A stretch of 64,000 nt of DNA from UBA1206 sp041672465 (lineage in GTDB: Bacteria > Bacillota > Clostridia > Oscillospirales > CAG-382): positions 4,664-68,663 of the forward strand of contig JBAYZO010000006.1 of assembly GCA_041672465.1 (NCBI GenBank). Direction: 5' to 3'. Numbering within the stretch: the stretch's first letter is position 1; each line of letters begins with the position of its first letter. The notes under the pieces were generated by a model, which made no database searches, was not told where the DNA came from, and saw only the letters and a program-made list of their open reading frames with translations. Below, piece by piece: positions 44,682-53,629 of the stretch. The position numbers were made by a program, and so were the translations under genes.

Positions 44682-45512
44682 CTTTGGCACTTTAATAATT
44701 ATTTCAATGGAATCCCCCTTGTCGACTTCCTCCCGCTCCACGTTTACCCCGACGTCTCTCACCATTTTAACGGCGTTGTCAATTGAGTTTATAAAAATCC
44801 CGATATCGGTTATTAGCCCCACTTTTCTGCCCCGAAACTTTACCCTCGCGCTCCTTGACTCCGGCGTGGCGAGGAAAAGGCTGACTTTTTTATCCGTCTC
44901 CTGCGCCGACCAGCCGCATATGACGGCTTTTTTTATAAATTCCCGCCGCTTTTCGGTGTTGTCTATTCTTATGAGCGCTCTGGCGTGCTTTTCGGTAAGC
45001 TTTCCCCGCAAAATGTCTTCCCGCTCGGAGGGCGAAAGCTTTAAAAGCCGCAGCTTGTTTGCGATTGAGGACTGGCTCACCGAAAGCTTGCCCGCAAGCT
45101 GGGCCTGAGTCTGCCGCGACGCCATAAGCATGTCCTGAAACGCGCCGGCGACGTCAAAGAAAGTCAGATCTTCCCTGAACACGTTTTCGGAAAAAGCGAG
45201 GTAAGCGGTGTTTTCGGCGTCACAGGCGGTTATAAGGCAGGGGACTTCCCTAAGGCCTATTTTTTTTGCCGCCCGCCACCGCCTTTCGCCCGCTATTATC
45301 TCATAACCCGGACCCGTGACCAACTGCCCGTTTATATTCATCTTCGGCACATAGTCGCGCCGCTTAACGGTTATGGGCTGGATTATGCCGAACTTTTTTA
45401 TACTCTCCGCGAGGGAGTTTAAAGCGTCGTCGTCGAAATAACTCCTTGGCTGGTTGGGGTTGGGGAGCATTTCGCTTATCGGTATGTAAACGACCTTTTC
45501 TTTTCGCTTCAC
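44652..45512 (-). CDS. ParB/Noc-like chromosome partition or nucleoid occlusion protein
   Basis: A 286-residue ParB-family CTP-dependent DNA-binding protein. N-terminal ParB/Srx domain with NPNQPRSYFDDDAL and the CTP-binding GERRWRA and ENVFREDLT motifs; central helix-turn-helix (TQAQLAGKLSVSQSSIANKLRLL); C-terminal dimerisation domain. No parA is beside it and no parS-like palindrome was found nearby, so a Noc-like role is as likely as partition. Start ATG 45512 with AAAGGACAGGGTG upstream. The 3' end overlaps the YihY gene by 30 bases in antisense. Confidence 0.85.
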   Translation of the reverse strand: MKRKEKVVYIPISEMLPNPNQPRSYFDDDALNSLAESIKKFGIIQPITVKRRDYVPKMNINGQLVTGPGYEIIAGERRWRAAKKIGLREVPCLITACDAENTAYLAFSENVFREDLTFFDVAGAFQDMLMASRQTQAQLAGKLSVSQSSIANKLRLLKLSPSEREDILRGKLTEKHARALIRIDNTEKRREFIKKAVICGWSAQETDKKVSLFLATPESRSARVKFRGRKVGLITDIGIFINSIDNAVKMVRDVGVNVEREEVDKGDSIEIIIKVPKLKQPFGAIP

Positions 45513-45599
45513 GTCTTTTCACCCTGTCCTTTCAAAAAATAAAAAAACGGTATACCAATATATACCATTTCTTTAATGTATAATTTTGTAAAAACAGGC

Positions 45600-46490
45600 T
45601 TATATAAATAATTTTTTATGCTTTAAAAGCCTTTTGCCGCCGGCCTCGAAAACCTCTCCTATGGCGAACATACTTCCCCCTGAATAAAGCCTGACAAACC
45701 CAAGCTCGGTGCAGGTAAACCCCAATTTTCTTGTCTCCACCGCGTTCCCCGTTTTTATTAAAGCGGCGAAAAAATCTTCGATATTGACCTTCCGCATATG
45801 TTCCAGCGCGGTGTCAATCGGTTTTACAAAGCTCTGCCTTTCTGTTTCAGAAAGGGACGTGAGGAACTCGGGCGTCACCGCGTTTGCCGATGTAAAACCC
45901 CCCACCCTTGTCCGCTCAAGCGAGCCCATACAGGCGCAGGTGCCGAGCTTTCGCCCGATATCCTCACAGAGGGTTCGGATATATGTCCCTTTTTGGCAGG
46001 TCACAGAAAGGCGGTATTCCCCATCCTCAAGCTCCGCGTCAATGTTTTCAATCCCCACAAAACGCGGCTCGCGCTCGATAACCCTGCCCTTTCGCGCCTC
46101 GTCGACAAGCTTTTTGCCGTTTACCTTAAGCGCCGAATACATCGGCGGAGTTTGAAAATAGCCGCCCTCAAAGCTTTTGGCGGCGGCGCGAACGCTGTTG
46201 TAATCGGGAACGGCCGGTCCGCTCGTCCTTGTCACTTTTCCGGTGATATCCCCGGTGTCGGTCTCAAACCCCGTGACAAGAACCGCTTTGTAGCTTTTTT
46301 CCTGAGTGACGATAAATTCGGCGGCTTTTACGGCGTTCCCCAAGAGAACAAGAAGCACTCCCGAGGCGTTTGGGTCAAGGGTTCCGCAATGCCCGGCTTT
46401 TTTACACGAAAAAAGCCGCCTCACCCTGTTTGTGGCGGCAAACGATGTTATCCCCACGGGTTTATATAGGTTTAGAATTCCGTCAGTCAC
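45600..46490 (-). CDS. truB: tRNA pseudouridine-55 synthase
   Basis: Forms pseudouridine 55 in the T loop of tRNAs; 296 residues. N-terminal GILNLYKPVGITSF, catalytic Asp in GHCGTLDPNASGVL, and the C-terminal RTRVGGF region. GTG 46490 is chosen because AAAAGGA lies 8 bases upstream and the family N-terminus follows directly; it overlaps the nrnA stop (GTGACTGA). Last gene of the nusA operon. No clear terminator was seen after it. Confidence 0.95.
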   Translation of the reverse strand: MTDGILNLYKPVGITSFAATNRVRRLFSCKKAGHCGTLDPNASGVLLVLLGNAVKAAEFIVTQEKSYKAVLVTGFETDTGDITGKVTRTSGPAVPDYNSVRAAAKSFEGGYFQTPPMYSALKVNGKKLVDEARKGRVIEREPRFVGIENIDAELEDGEYRLSVTCQKGTYIRTLCEDIGRKLGTCACMGSLERTRVGGFTSANAVTPEFLTSLSETERQSFVKPIDTALEHMRKVNIEDFFAALIKTGNAVETRKLGFTCTELGFVRLYSGGSMFAIGEVFEAGGKRLLKHKKLFI

Positions 46491-47475
46491 GTTCAAAATC
46501 CTTTTTAAGCCTTGCGAGTATTTCATCTTTCGCCTGCGTCAACTCGGTATAAAACCTGCACCCGGCGGCGTGCTTGTGACCGCCCCCGCCAAACTCTTTG
46601 GCAAGCGACGCCACGTCATAGTAATCGTTGGACCTTAGCGAAACTTTAACTTCGCCGCCGTTTTTTCGTATCAGCGCCGAAACTTCCACCCCCGCCTGCT
46701 GCCGCGGGATATCGTTAACGTTTTCAACATCGGATAATTCCACAAAATCCTGTTCCGTAACGGATTCGGAAAGACAGGCAACCGCCACCTTTCCGCCAAA
46801 GAAAAACTCCAAGTTTTCATAGGCGTTCTTTTCAAGGGCAAGCTGGCCTTTTGTCTTGCGTTCAAAAATTCGCCGGTTTATTTTGGCGAAATCAATCCCT
46901 GTCTTCATAAGCTCCGACGCCGTCACCATTGTTTCCGGGCGGGTTGAGGAATATCTGAAACACCCCGTGTCGGAGGAAATGGCGGCGTAGAGCAGAAAGG
47001 CGGTTTTTTTGTCGTAGCTCACCCCAAGTTTTTTAAAAAGTTCGGCGATAATCTCGCCGGTCGCCGGGTAATCGGGGAGCAAAAGGAGTTTTTTTGTTTT
47101 AACCGTGTTAATCTCGTGGTGGTCGATTGAAAGGTCAAAGACAAGGTTTTTGAGATATTCTTCCCCCATCCCGCTGAGCATGGCGGGGGAGGCGATATCC
47201 ACGCTGACTTTGAAAAATCTCCCTTTGGGAGGAATTTTATATATTTTCTCGCTCTCGGTTAGAAAGGCAAGGCGGGCCGGAACCGGGTCGGGGTTTATGA
47301 CAAACGCCTTTTTGCCAAGGTCCTCAAGCGCGGCTTTTAACGCCAGCGCCGAACCCAGAGTGTCCGCGTCGGGGGAAGCGTGGGTGTAGAGCAAAAAGCC
47401 TTTTTCCTTTTCGCTTTCACTGCTTTGCAGGAAAAAAGCCGCGCAATCTTCAATTGATATTCTTGTCGTTTTCAT
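46483..47475 (-). CDS. nrnA: Bifunctional oligoribonuclease / PAP phosphatase NrnA (DHH family)
   Basis: DHH-DHHA1 phosphoesterase of about 330 residues that degrades short RNAs and 3'-phosphoadenosine 5'-phosphate. Motifs are THASPDADTLGSALAL, DYPATGE, SIDHHEIN and the C-terminal GGGHKHAAGC. The start is uncertain: ATG 47475 fits the family but lacks a clear Shine-Dalgarno and lies inside the end of rbfA (26-base overlap), so translation is probably coupled. The long upstream extension in this frame looks like an artefact of the rbfA tail. Confidence 0.9.
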   Translation of the reverse strand: MKTTRISIEDCAAFFLQSSESEKEKGFLLYTHASPDADTLGSALALKAALEDLGKKAFVINPDPVPARLAFLTESEKIYKIPPKGRFFKVSVDIASPAMLSGMGEEYLKNLVFDLSIDHHEINTVKTKKLLLLPDYPATGEIIAELFKKLGVSYDKKTAFLLYAAISSDTGCFRYSSTRPETMVTASELMKTGIDFAKINRRIFERKTKGQLALEKNAYENLEFFFGGKVAVACLSESVTEQDFVELSDVENVNDIPRQQAGVEVSALIRKNGGEVKVSLRSNDYYDVASLAKEFGGGGHKHAAGCRFYTELTQAKDEILARLKKDFERD

Positions 47476-47917
47476 TTTTATCGATGTTTTCATTGTTATT
47501 ATTGTTTTCATTGTCCCCGTCAAGTGAGCCGCCAAGGCCGATGTCTTTTAAAATGCCCGCTATGTTCAGGGCTTTTTTAGCCGAGTCGTCCTTGATAAAA
47601 GCAAGCTTTGGGGTGACGCGGAGGTTAAGCCGGGAAGCGAGTTCCCGCCTTATATAGCCGCCCGCCGATTTAAGCCCCTCTTTAAGGTCGTTTTCGATTT
47701 TGTCATTTTCGGTATTACCGTTGTTCTCGGCGCCGCTTTTACCGTGACCCTCAAGCACGCTGTAATAAATCTTCGCCACCGAAAAATCCTTTGCCACGTC
47801 TGCTCCGGTCAGCGACACAAACAAACCCGAAACGCGGGGGTCCTTAACGGTGCGGAGTATATCCGCAAGGGTTTGGAGCACCTGCTCGTTTATCTGGTCG
47901 ATCCTGAAACGGGCCAT
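47450..47917 (-). CDS. rbfA: Ribosome-binding factor A
   Basis: Small-subunit maturation factor of 155 residues. KH-like core with RVSGLFVSLTGADVAKDFS and GYIRRELASRLNLRVTPKL. Two oddities: an Asn/Glu-rich insertion after YYSVLEGHG, and an Asn-rich tail (DNENNNNNENIDKN) at the C-terminus that overlaps the start of nrnA. ATG 47917 shares one base with the infB stop (TAATG). Confidence 0.93.
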   Translation of the reverse strand: MARFRIDQINEQVLQTLADILRTVKDPRVSGLFVSLTGADVAKDFSVAKIYYSVLEGHGKSGAENNGNTENDKIENDLKEGLKSAGGYIRRELASRLNLRVTPKLAFIKDDSAKKALNIAGILKDIGLGGSLDGDNENNNNNENIDKNENDKNIN

Positions 47918-50241
47918 TATCTTTCAATTTCCTCCATAATATAGGACTCCAGCACGTCGCCCTCTTTGATGTCGTTGAATCTTTCAAGGCCTATTCCGCA
48001 CTCATACGACTGGGCGACCTCCCGCACGTCGTCTTTAAAGCGCTTCAGCGATGAAATTTTATCCTCGAAAATCACCACACCGCCCCTGACGACTCTTATG
48101 AGCGAGTTTCGCGTAACTTTTCCGTCGGTGACATATGAGCCGGCTATCGTCCCCACGCTCGGCACTCGGATTGTTTGCCTTACGGACGCTCTCCCCAAAA
48201 CCACTTCTTTATATATCGGGGCGAGAAGCCCCTTCATCGCCGACTCGACTTCCTCGATACACTCGTAGATAATCCTGTAGGTTCGTATCTCAACCTTGTC
48301 GCGGCTCGCGGCGTCGGAAGATTGTTTGTCCGGCCTTACGTTAAAGCCTACAATCAGCGCGTTCGACGCGGCGGCAAGCATGACGTCGCCCTCGGTTATC
48401 GCGCCCACTCCGGCGTGGAGCACCTCAACCTTGACTTCCTCGTTTGAAAGCTTTTCAAGGCTTGACCTGACCGCCTCCGCTGTGCCCTGAACGTCGGCCT
48501 TGACAATAAGATTAAGCGTTTTTACCCCGCTTTCGATTTGGTCAAACAAATCGGTGAGGTTTACCTTTGCCTCGCAGACGAACTGCTTGGTTTTTTCCTC
48601 ATGTTTCCGTTGTGAGACAAGCTCTTTCGCTAACTTTTCGTCGGTCACGGCGCAAAACTGGTCGCCGGCGCCGGGAACTTCCGACAGCCCCATTATCTCG
48701 ACAGGCGTGGAGGGGCCGGCCGATTTAAGCGTCCTGCCCTTGTAGTCGCCCATATGCCTTATTCTTCCCGTCGTCGTCCCGGCGATAATTGTGTCGCCGG
48801 TGTTAAGGGTGCCTTCCTGAACCAGCAGCGTCGCCACCGCCCCCCGCCCTTTGTCAAGCTTAGCCTCGATAACAAGGCCTTTCGCCGCTTTTTTGGGGTT
48901 GGACTTAAGCTCCATCATATCGGAGGAAAGGATAATCATCTCGAGCAGCTTATCAATGTTTGTCCTCTTAAGCGCCGAAATGGGTATGCAAATGACGTCT
49001 CCCCCCCATTCTTCCGGGACGAGGTCATATTTGGTGAGCTCATTTTTAATCCGTTCGGGATCGGCGCCGGGTTTGTCAATTTTATTTATCGCCACGATAA
49101 TTGAAACTTTGGCGGCCTTGGCGTGGTTTATCGCCTCCACGGTCTGGGGCATAATTCCGTCGGCGGCGGCGACAACAAGCACCGCGATATCGGTGAGATC
49201 CGCGCCCCGCGCGCGCATGGCGGTAAACGCCTCATGCCCCGGGGTGTCAAGGAAGGTGATGTCCCTGTCGCCTATTTTAACGCTGTACGCGCCTATATGC
49301 TGGGTTATTCCCCCCGCTTCTCCCTCGGTGACGTTTGTGTTGCGAATGGCGTCAAGCAGCGAGGTTTTGCCGTGGTCGACGTGACCCATGACCACCACCA
49401 CGGGGGCTCTGGGTTTTAAGTCTTCTTCTTTATCCGGGGTGTCGCAGCCGAAAAGCCTTTCCTCAAGAGAAATGACGATTTCTTTTTCAACTTTAATTTT
49501 AAACTCATCGGCTAAGAGAAACGCGGTGTCATAGTCTATTATATCCGTAACCCCCGCCATTACGCCCATGCCGAGAAGTTTTTTAACAACTTCTCCCGCA
49601 GCCGTCTTCATTCTTACGGCAAGCTCGCCCACGGATATTTCGTCCGGAACGGAAATTTTAAGCTGCTGGACGGGTCTCGGCGCCGACTTCGGTCTTTTGT
49701 CGCCGAACCTGCGCCGCTGGCGCGCCGCGTCCTGCTGGGCTTCCCTTGAGGGTTTCTTTTTTATTTTAACCTTTGAGCTCTTGGAGGCGTCCGTATCGGG
49801 GACAAAAGTGTCGAGTTTTTCGTCATATTTGGCGATATTAACCGTTTCTGTTCCCCTTGTGTTGACCACCCGCACGTCGCCCTTGGAGCGCTTTGGCGGC
49901 GGGGTATGCGGCTGTTTTTTGGCAGCCTGAGAAGACGGGGTTTTAATCGGTTTCATCGCGTCCCGCCTCGCCTTTGCCTCCGCCTTTTTCTTTTCTCTTT
50001 CTTCTTCAAAAAGCCTTTGCTTTTCAGCCTTTTTTTCTTCGTAAGACTTAAAGAAAGCTTCTATATTGGTTTGAGTCTTTTGGGTATAATGCTCGAACAC
50101 CAAAGAGAGCTCATCCGTCTCAAGAGAAGTCATATAGCTCTTTCCCCTGTATCCGTGCTCACCCAAAAAATCAATTATTTCCTTGCTTTTAACCCCAAAA
50201 TCTTTGGCAAGAGCGTTTACCCGTATTTTTTCTTCCGCCAT
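47917..50241 (-). CDS. infB: Translation initiation factor IF-2
   Basis: GTPase of 774 residues that brings initiator tRNA to the ribosome. N-terminal IF2N helices, a Lys/Arg-rich linker (about 65-195), then the G domain: GHVDHGKTS, DTPGHEAF, NKIDKPGAD and the SALKR loop, followed by domains II-IV. Start ATG 50241. Part of the nusA operon. Confidence 0.97.
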   Translation of the reverse strand: MAEEKIRVNALAKDFGVKSKEIIDFLGEHGYRGKSYMTSLETDELSLVFEHYTQKTQTNIEAFFKSYEEKKAEKQRLFEEEREKKKAEAKARRDAMKPIKTPSSQAAKKQPHTPPPKRSKGDVRVVNTRGTETVNIAKYDEKLDTFVPDTDASKSSKVKIKKKPSREAQQDAARQRRRFGDKRPKSAPRPVQQLKISVPDEISVGELAVRMKTAAGEVVKKLLGMGVMAGVTDIIDYDTAFLLADEFKIKVEKEIVISLEERLFGCDTPDKEEDLKPRAPVVVVMGHVDHGKTSLLDAIRNTNVTEGEAGGITQHIGAYSVKIGDRDITFLDTPGHEAFTAMRARGADLTDIAVLVVAAADGIMPQTVEAINHAKAAKVSIIVAINKIDKPGADPERIKNELTKYDLVPEEWGGDVICIPISALKRTNIDKLLEMIILSSDMMELKSNPKKAAKGLVIEAKLDKGRGAVATLLVQEGTLNTGDTIIAGTTTGRIRHMGDYKGRTLKSAGPSTPVEIMGLSEVPGAGDQFCAVTDEKLAKELVSQRKHEEKTKQFVCEAKVNLTDLFDQIESGVKTLNLIVKADVQGTAEAVRSSLEKLSNEEVKVEVLHAGVGAITEGDVMLAAASNALIVGFNVRPDKQSSDAASRDKVEIRTYRIIYECIEEVESAMKGLLAPIYKEVVLGRASVRQTIRVPSVGTIAGSYVTDGKVTRNSLIRVVRGGVVIFEDKISSLKRFKDDVREVAQSYECGIGLERFNDIKEGDVLESYIMEEIER

Positions 50242-50259
50242 CAGTTTACCTCCGCTGTG

Positions 50260-50574
50260 TTAAGTCTGCCGTTTTGTTTTAGTTTTATATGTTTTAACGA
50301 AACCTCTGTCGCAAATCGCCGCGCAGGCGGTGGGCGGTTTGCCTAAGGCTTTTCCGATTTCCTCCATGGAATAAGGTGAAAATTCGCATTCCACTCCGTA
50401 AAAGGTACATTTGTCCGTTAAATCTTTTTTGGTGTTTGGCGAGGCATCGCTTGCGACGATAACCAAAAACGCCTGTCTTCGCCTTATTTTTTCTAACGCC
50501 CCCCGCGTCCCGAAAGCTAAGGCGCCCGCTCTGTACGCAAGTCCAAGCAAAGATAAAGACAATATTTTATCCAT
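50260..50574 (-). CDS. ylxQ: L7Ae/L30e-family RNA-binding protein YlxQ
   Basis: A 104-residue member of the ribosomal L7Ae family, always found between ylxR and infB. LVIVASDASPNTKK and the basic C-terminus suggest binding to kink-turn RNA. Start ATG 50574. Confidence 0.88.
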   Translation of the reverse strand: MDKILSLSLLGLAYRAGALAFGTRGALEKIRRRQAFLVIVASDASPNTKKDLTDKCTFYGVECEFSPYSMEEIGKALGKPPTACAAICDRGFVKTYKTKTKRQT

Positions 50575-50604
50575 TTTGTATACTCCGTTGCCGGCTTGAC
50601 AAAA

Positions 50605-50871
50605 TCAGTCTTGGAGCAAAAGTTCAAGCCGGGCGTAAACTTCGTCGGGGATTTGCAAGCCCAAAGCTTTGTCAAATCTCTTTGACTTCCTGCATTTCGA
50701 AAGACAGCTTTTGCTCGGGCAAATATACGCCCCGCGGCCGTTCGCCTTGCCGGTTTTGTCTAAGAAAACCCGACCGTCGGGAGCCCTCACCACCCGGATA
50801 AGGCTTGATTTTTCCCTTCCCTCGCCGCAGCCCAAACACTTGCGTTCGGGTTTTTTCTTTTGCGTATTCAT
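50605..50871 (-). CDS. ylxR: YlxR / RnpM RNase P-associated protein
   Basis: An 88-residue protein of the YlxR (DUF448) family; RnpM in Bacillus binds RNase P RNA and modulates it. The N-terminal RKCLGCGEGREKSSLIRVVR and GRGAYICPSKSCLSKC motifs are complete. Start ATG 50871, directly after nusA. Confidence 0.9.
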   Translation of the reverse strand: MNTQKKKPERKCLGCGEGREKSSLIRVVRAPDGRVFLDKTGKANGRGAYICPSKSCLSKCRKSKRFDKALGLQIPDEVYARLELLLQD

Positions 50872-50909
50872 ACAAAAACCCTTTCTTTCGCCCGCCGAAC
50901 CCCGCCGCG

Positions 50910-51944
50910 CTAACTGCCGGACTTTATATCTATTTTAAGCCCGGTAAGCCTTGCCGCGAGCCGCGCGTTCTGCCCTTCCCTGCCGATAGCCAGAGAAAGC
51001 TGCTCTTCCGCGACAATCACCCGGTATGCCCTGTCGTTTTCGGGGAGCTTTGTCACATCCAGCACCGCGGCGGGCGCGAGAGCCGACGCGATAAATTCCT
51101 CGTTTGATTCGGAATATTTTATTATATCGATTTTTTCGCCGTTTAACTCATCGGTAACGGCGTTCTTCCGCGACCCCCTCTGCCCTATGCAGGTTCCGAT
51201 GGGGTCTACGTTGGGATCGTTTGAGACGACGGCCATTTTTGTCCTTGAGCCGGGTTCGCGGGCGATGGCTTTAATCTCCACCACTCCGTCTTTTATTTCC
51301 GGTACCTCAAGCTCAAAAAGCCTTCTCACAAGGCCGGGATGCGTGCGGTTTAAAGACACCGACGGCCCGCGGTTGCCTTTTTTAACCTCGGTGATATACA
51401 CTTTTATTCTATCCCCCGGGCTTAGGCTTTCGCCGGGGATCTGCTCGTTGCGGTAGAGGGTCATATGGTTTTTGCCTATCTCCAGCACCGCGTTGCCGGT
51501 GACGGGATCGACGATTTCAACCACCGCGGTAACGATTTCTTCTTTTTTCTCCTCATATTCGCGGAGCATCATCCCGCGCTCGGCTTCACGGATTCCCTGA
51601 ATAATCACCTGCTTTGCAGTCTGGGCGGAAATTCGGCCGAAGTTATGGGTTTTTACTTCTTCCTCGTATATATCTTCAAGTTCGTATTTTTTTGATTTTG
51701 CCCTCGCGTCGGAGAGCGAGATTTCCGTTTTTTCGTTTTCAACGCTTTCAACGACCCTCAGCAGTCTTAAAAGCTTCAGCTCTTTTTTAACCGGGTCAAG
51801 CTTTACCATGGCGTTGGGAAAACCGCCGTTGTCGCGCTTAAACGCCGAAAGAAGGGCAGCCTCTACCTTTTCGACCATATATTCTTTTGGTATGCCCTTT
51901 TCTTCAACTACGGCGTCGAGGGCGTCGAAAAACTCTTTGTTCAT
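50910..51944 (-). CDS. nusA: Transcription termination/antitermination factor NusA
   Basis: A 344-residue RNA polymerase-binding factor. N-terminal polymerase-binding domain, S1 domain (PGDRIKVYITEV), and two KH domains (VDPIGTCIGQRGSR and LAIGREGQNARLAARLTG). Length is that of the Firmicutes form lacking the C-terminal acidic repeats. Start ATG 51944 with GGAAAG upstream. Confidence 0.96.
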   Translation of the reverse strand: MNKEFFDALDAVVEEKGIPKEYMVEKVEAALLSAFKRDNGGFPNAMVKLDPVKKELKLLRLLRVVESVENEKTEISLSDARAKSKKYELEDIYEEEVKTHNFGRISAQTAKQVIIQGIREAERGMMLREYEEKKEEIVTAVVEIVDPVTGNAVLEIGKNHMTLYRNEQIPGESLSPGDRIKVYITEVKKGNRGPSVSLNRTHPGLVRRLFELEVPEIKDGVVEIKAIAREPGSRTKMAVVSNDPNVDPIGTCIGQRGSRKNAVTDELNGEKIDIIKYSESNEEFIASALAPAAVLDVTKLPENDRAYRVIVAEEQLSLAIGREGQNARLAARLTGLKIDIKSGS

Positions 51945-52008
51945 TAATTTGCTTTCCTTTCCGTGAAAATCGTAACAGCCAAAATTGTTGCGGTTGCGGT
52001 TTTTAATT

Positions 52009-52464
52009 TTACCCCAAAACCGCCCGGGCTTTCGCGATATTGTTTTTGTTTATTTTAACGCTGTCAAGCATAATATAATCCCCGCCGATGAAAGTTATTT
52101 TCCCCGCGTGGCTTTTTGCCCCGTCCGACGGGGTGAACAGCTTTATTTCAACCTGCCAGCCGCTCTTTGCCGCCGCCGCGAAGTGTTCGGGCGTTCTGAG
52201 GAGCCGAGTGAGCCCCGCCGAGGACACCTCAAGAAAATAGCTGCCGGGTATGAGATCCGCTTTTTCGACAATCTCATCTATCACCGCGTTTGCCCTGCCG
52301 AGGTCGTCAAACGTAACTCCGCCGTTTTTTTCAAGCTCAAAGACAAGGTTTTGGTCCTTGCCCTCTTTTTCATATCTCACGTCCCAGAGGGAAAACCCAA
52401 TGTCAAGCAGGGGCCCTTCAACTTTTTCCCGCGCTATGGCCGCGACGGACTTTTTTGGTTTCAA
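52009..52464 (-). CDS. rimP: Ribosome maturation factor RimP
   Basis: Small-subunit maturation factor, 151 residues. Motifs are IGFSLWDVRYEKEG, GGVTFDDLGRAN and YFLEVSSAGLTRLLRTPEHF. The preferred start is TTG 52464, with GGGAGGG 9 bases upstream; ATG 52494 gives ten extra residues and has no Shine-Dalgarno. First gene of the nusA-infB operon. Confidence 0.92.
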   Translation of the reverse strand: MKPKKSVAAIAREKVEGPLLDIGFSLWDVRYEKEGKDQNLVFELEKNGGVTFDDLGRANAVIDEIVEKADLIPGSYFLEVSSAGLTRLLRTPEHFAAAAKSGWQVEIKLFTPSDGAKSHAGKITFIGGDYIMLDSVKINKNNIAKARAVLG

Positions 52465-52536
52465 CTTCAAACTCCCTCCCGGCCGCCCAAACATTTTACG
52501 CTTGTTTCGGACTTTGAAAAAACCGATTTACAAACT

Positions 52537-52564
52537 TTAAGAGTGGGCCGACGCCCACTCTTAA
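52537..52564 (-). promoter_or_regulatory. Perfect 12-bp hairpin at the 5' end of the rimP-nusA operon mRNA
   Basis: TTAAGAGTGGGC and GCCCACTCTTAA around a 4-base loop. It begins about six to ten bases after the predicted start site and is not followed by a T run, so it is a leader structure and not a normal terminator. Confidence 0.7.
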
Positions 52565-52576
52565 CCTTCTAAGATT

Positions 52577-52605
52577 ATTATAACACGAAATAAAGTCAAA
52601 TGCAA
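52577..52605 (-). promoter_or_regulatory. Sigma-A promoter of the rimP-nusA-infB operon
   Basis: On the minus strand TTGCAT (52605-52600), 17-base spacer, perfect TATAAT (52582-52577). Confidence 0.75.
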
Positions 52606-52704
52606 TACATTTTTTGAATTTTTAAGAAATTATTAACCAAAATAAAGCTGTATTCGGCTGTTTTTCGCATGGGTTCGGCTTTTATTTTTCCGCCGGCGTA
52701 AAAA

Positions 52705-53484
52705 TTATTGGGGTGACTCGTTTATATAGCCTTCTTTTTCAGCCTTTTCCCAGTTGACAAAAAGGACGTCTTTGTTCTGGCCTATTGACCGCTTGGTGAT
52801 GATGCTCTCTTTTTCAAGCCTGTCGAGCGCGTCGGACAGTTCCTTTTTCTTTATGTTTTTGTTTTTCTTTATGACGCCGTCGATAAGCGTTTGGGCTCTT
52901 ATCATCTTCGCGGAATTTTTAAGTTCGCCCAAAATGAGCCCGTAGTCGTTGCCGCGAACGTCTTCTTCGGTCGGGAGGGTTACGCACCAGCTCGCCGTTT
53001 CTTGGAGCTGACGCGAAAAAGAGCCCCGTATGGCGTAAATGCCGACTTCCTTGCCGCAAATGTTTTTTAAAAACGATGTCGCCGATGAAAAATGGCCGTC
53101 GCCGGAAAACAAAATAAAGACGTCGATGCCTTCGCTCAGCATTGCTTTTTGATAAATGTTGTCAAGAATAATAAAGTCGGTAAAGTCTTTTTTGACCCCC
53201 GTAGGGTTTCGTGTGTCAATAATCTTATTGGAAAACGGGCGGATTCTTTTAATCTCGTCCGCCAGCGATTTGTGGGAAAAGTCAGCGAAAAATACCGCTT
53301 CCGTCAGGTTTACTTTTCGCGAAAGGTCCTCAAACCATGCCTTAATGTTGGGTTTCATTCCGTAATTGACGCTCATGGACACATACCATGACTCATAGTC
53401 AATAAAGGCGATACCCTTTTTCAGCCCGTTAGAAAACAGTTCCGGAGCGAAGGGCTTTTCTTTTCCCCTTGAAAAAATGGATAT
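52705..53484 (-). CDS. NYN-domain protein, apparent ATA start
   Basis: PIN-like NYN domain (predicted RNase) followed by a winged-helix-like C-terminal region, 259 residues. The NYN strand-1 motif GIAFIDYESW lies upstream of the first canonical start (GTG 53382), so a longer protein is required. The frame is open upstream and contains no ATG, GTG or TTG; AGGAGG (53494-53499) lies 9 bases before ATA 53484, which is the only well-placed candidate. Other motifs are DFIILDNIYQKA and ILFSGDGHFSSA, with catalytic-type Asp residues. A TTGACA-N17-TATACT promoter is just upstream. The RNA target is unknown. Confidence 0.75.
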   Translation of the reverse strand: MSIFSRGKEKPFAPELFSNGLKKGIAFIDYESWYVSMSVNYGMKPNIKAWFEDLSRKVNLTEAVFFADFSHKSLADEIKRIRPFSNKIIDTRNPTGVKKDFTDFIILDNIYQKAMLSEGIDVFILFSGDGHFSSATSFLKNICGKEVGIYAIRGSFSRQLQETASWCVTLPTEEDVRGNDYGLILGELKNSAKMIRAQTLIDGVIKKNKNIKKKELSDALDRLEKESIITKRSIGQNKDVLFVNWEKAEKEGYINESPQ

Positions 53485-53559
53485 TACTTTGTTCCTCCTC
53501 TCTTTTTTTATTATTGATTTATCTTTTATATTAACTTTTTTTCTATCTTTCCGAAAAAA

Positions 53560-53588
53560 AGTATATCATATAAAACCCGCTCTGTCAA
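53560..53588 (-). promoter_or_regulatory. Sigma-A promoter of the NYN gene
   Basis: TTGACA (53588-53583), 17-base spacer, TATACT (53565-53560) on the minus strand; the leader to the proposed ATA start is about 70 bases. Confidence 0.75.
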
Positions 53589-53629
53589 TATCCCAAACTT
53601 GCGGATTGTTTTGGGTTTTAAGGAAAAAA

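Noticed and set aside
45549..45566. GGTATA-TATACC inverted repeat upstream of the parB-like gene as a parS site
   Set aside because: It does not match the parS or Noc consensus and is short and A+T-rich.
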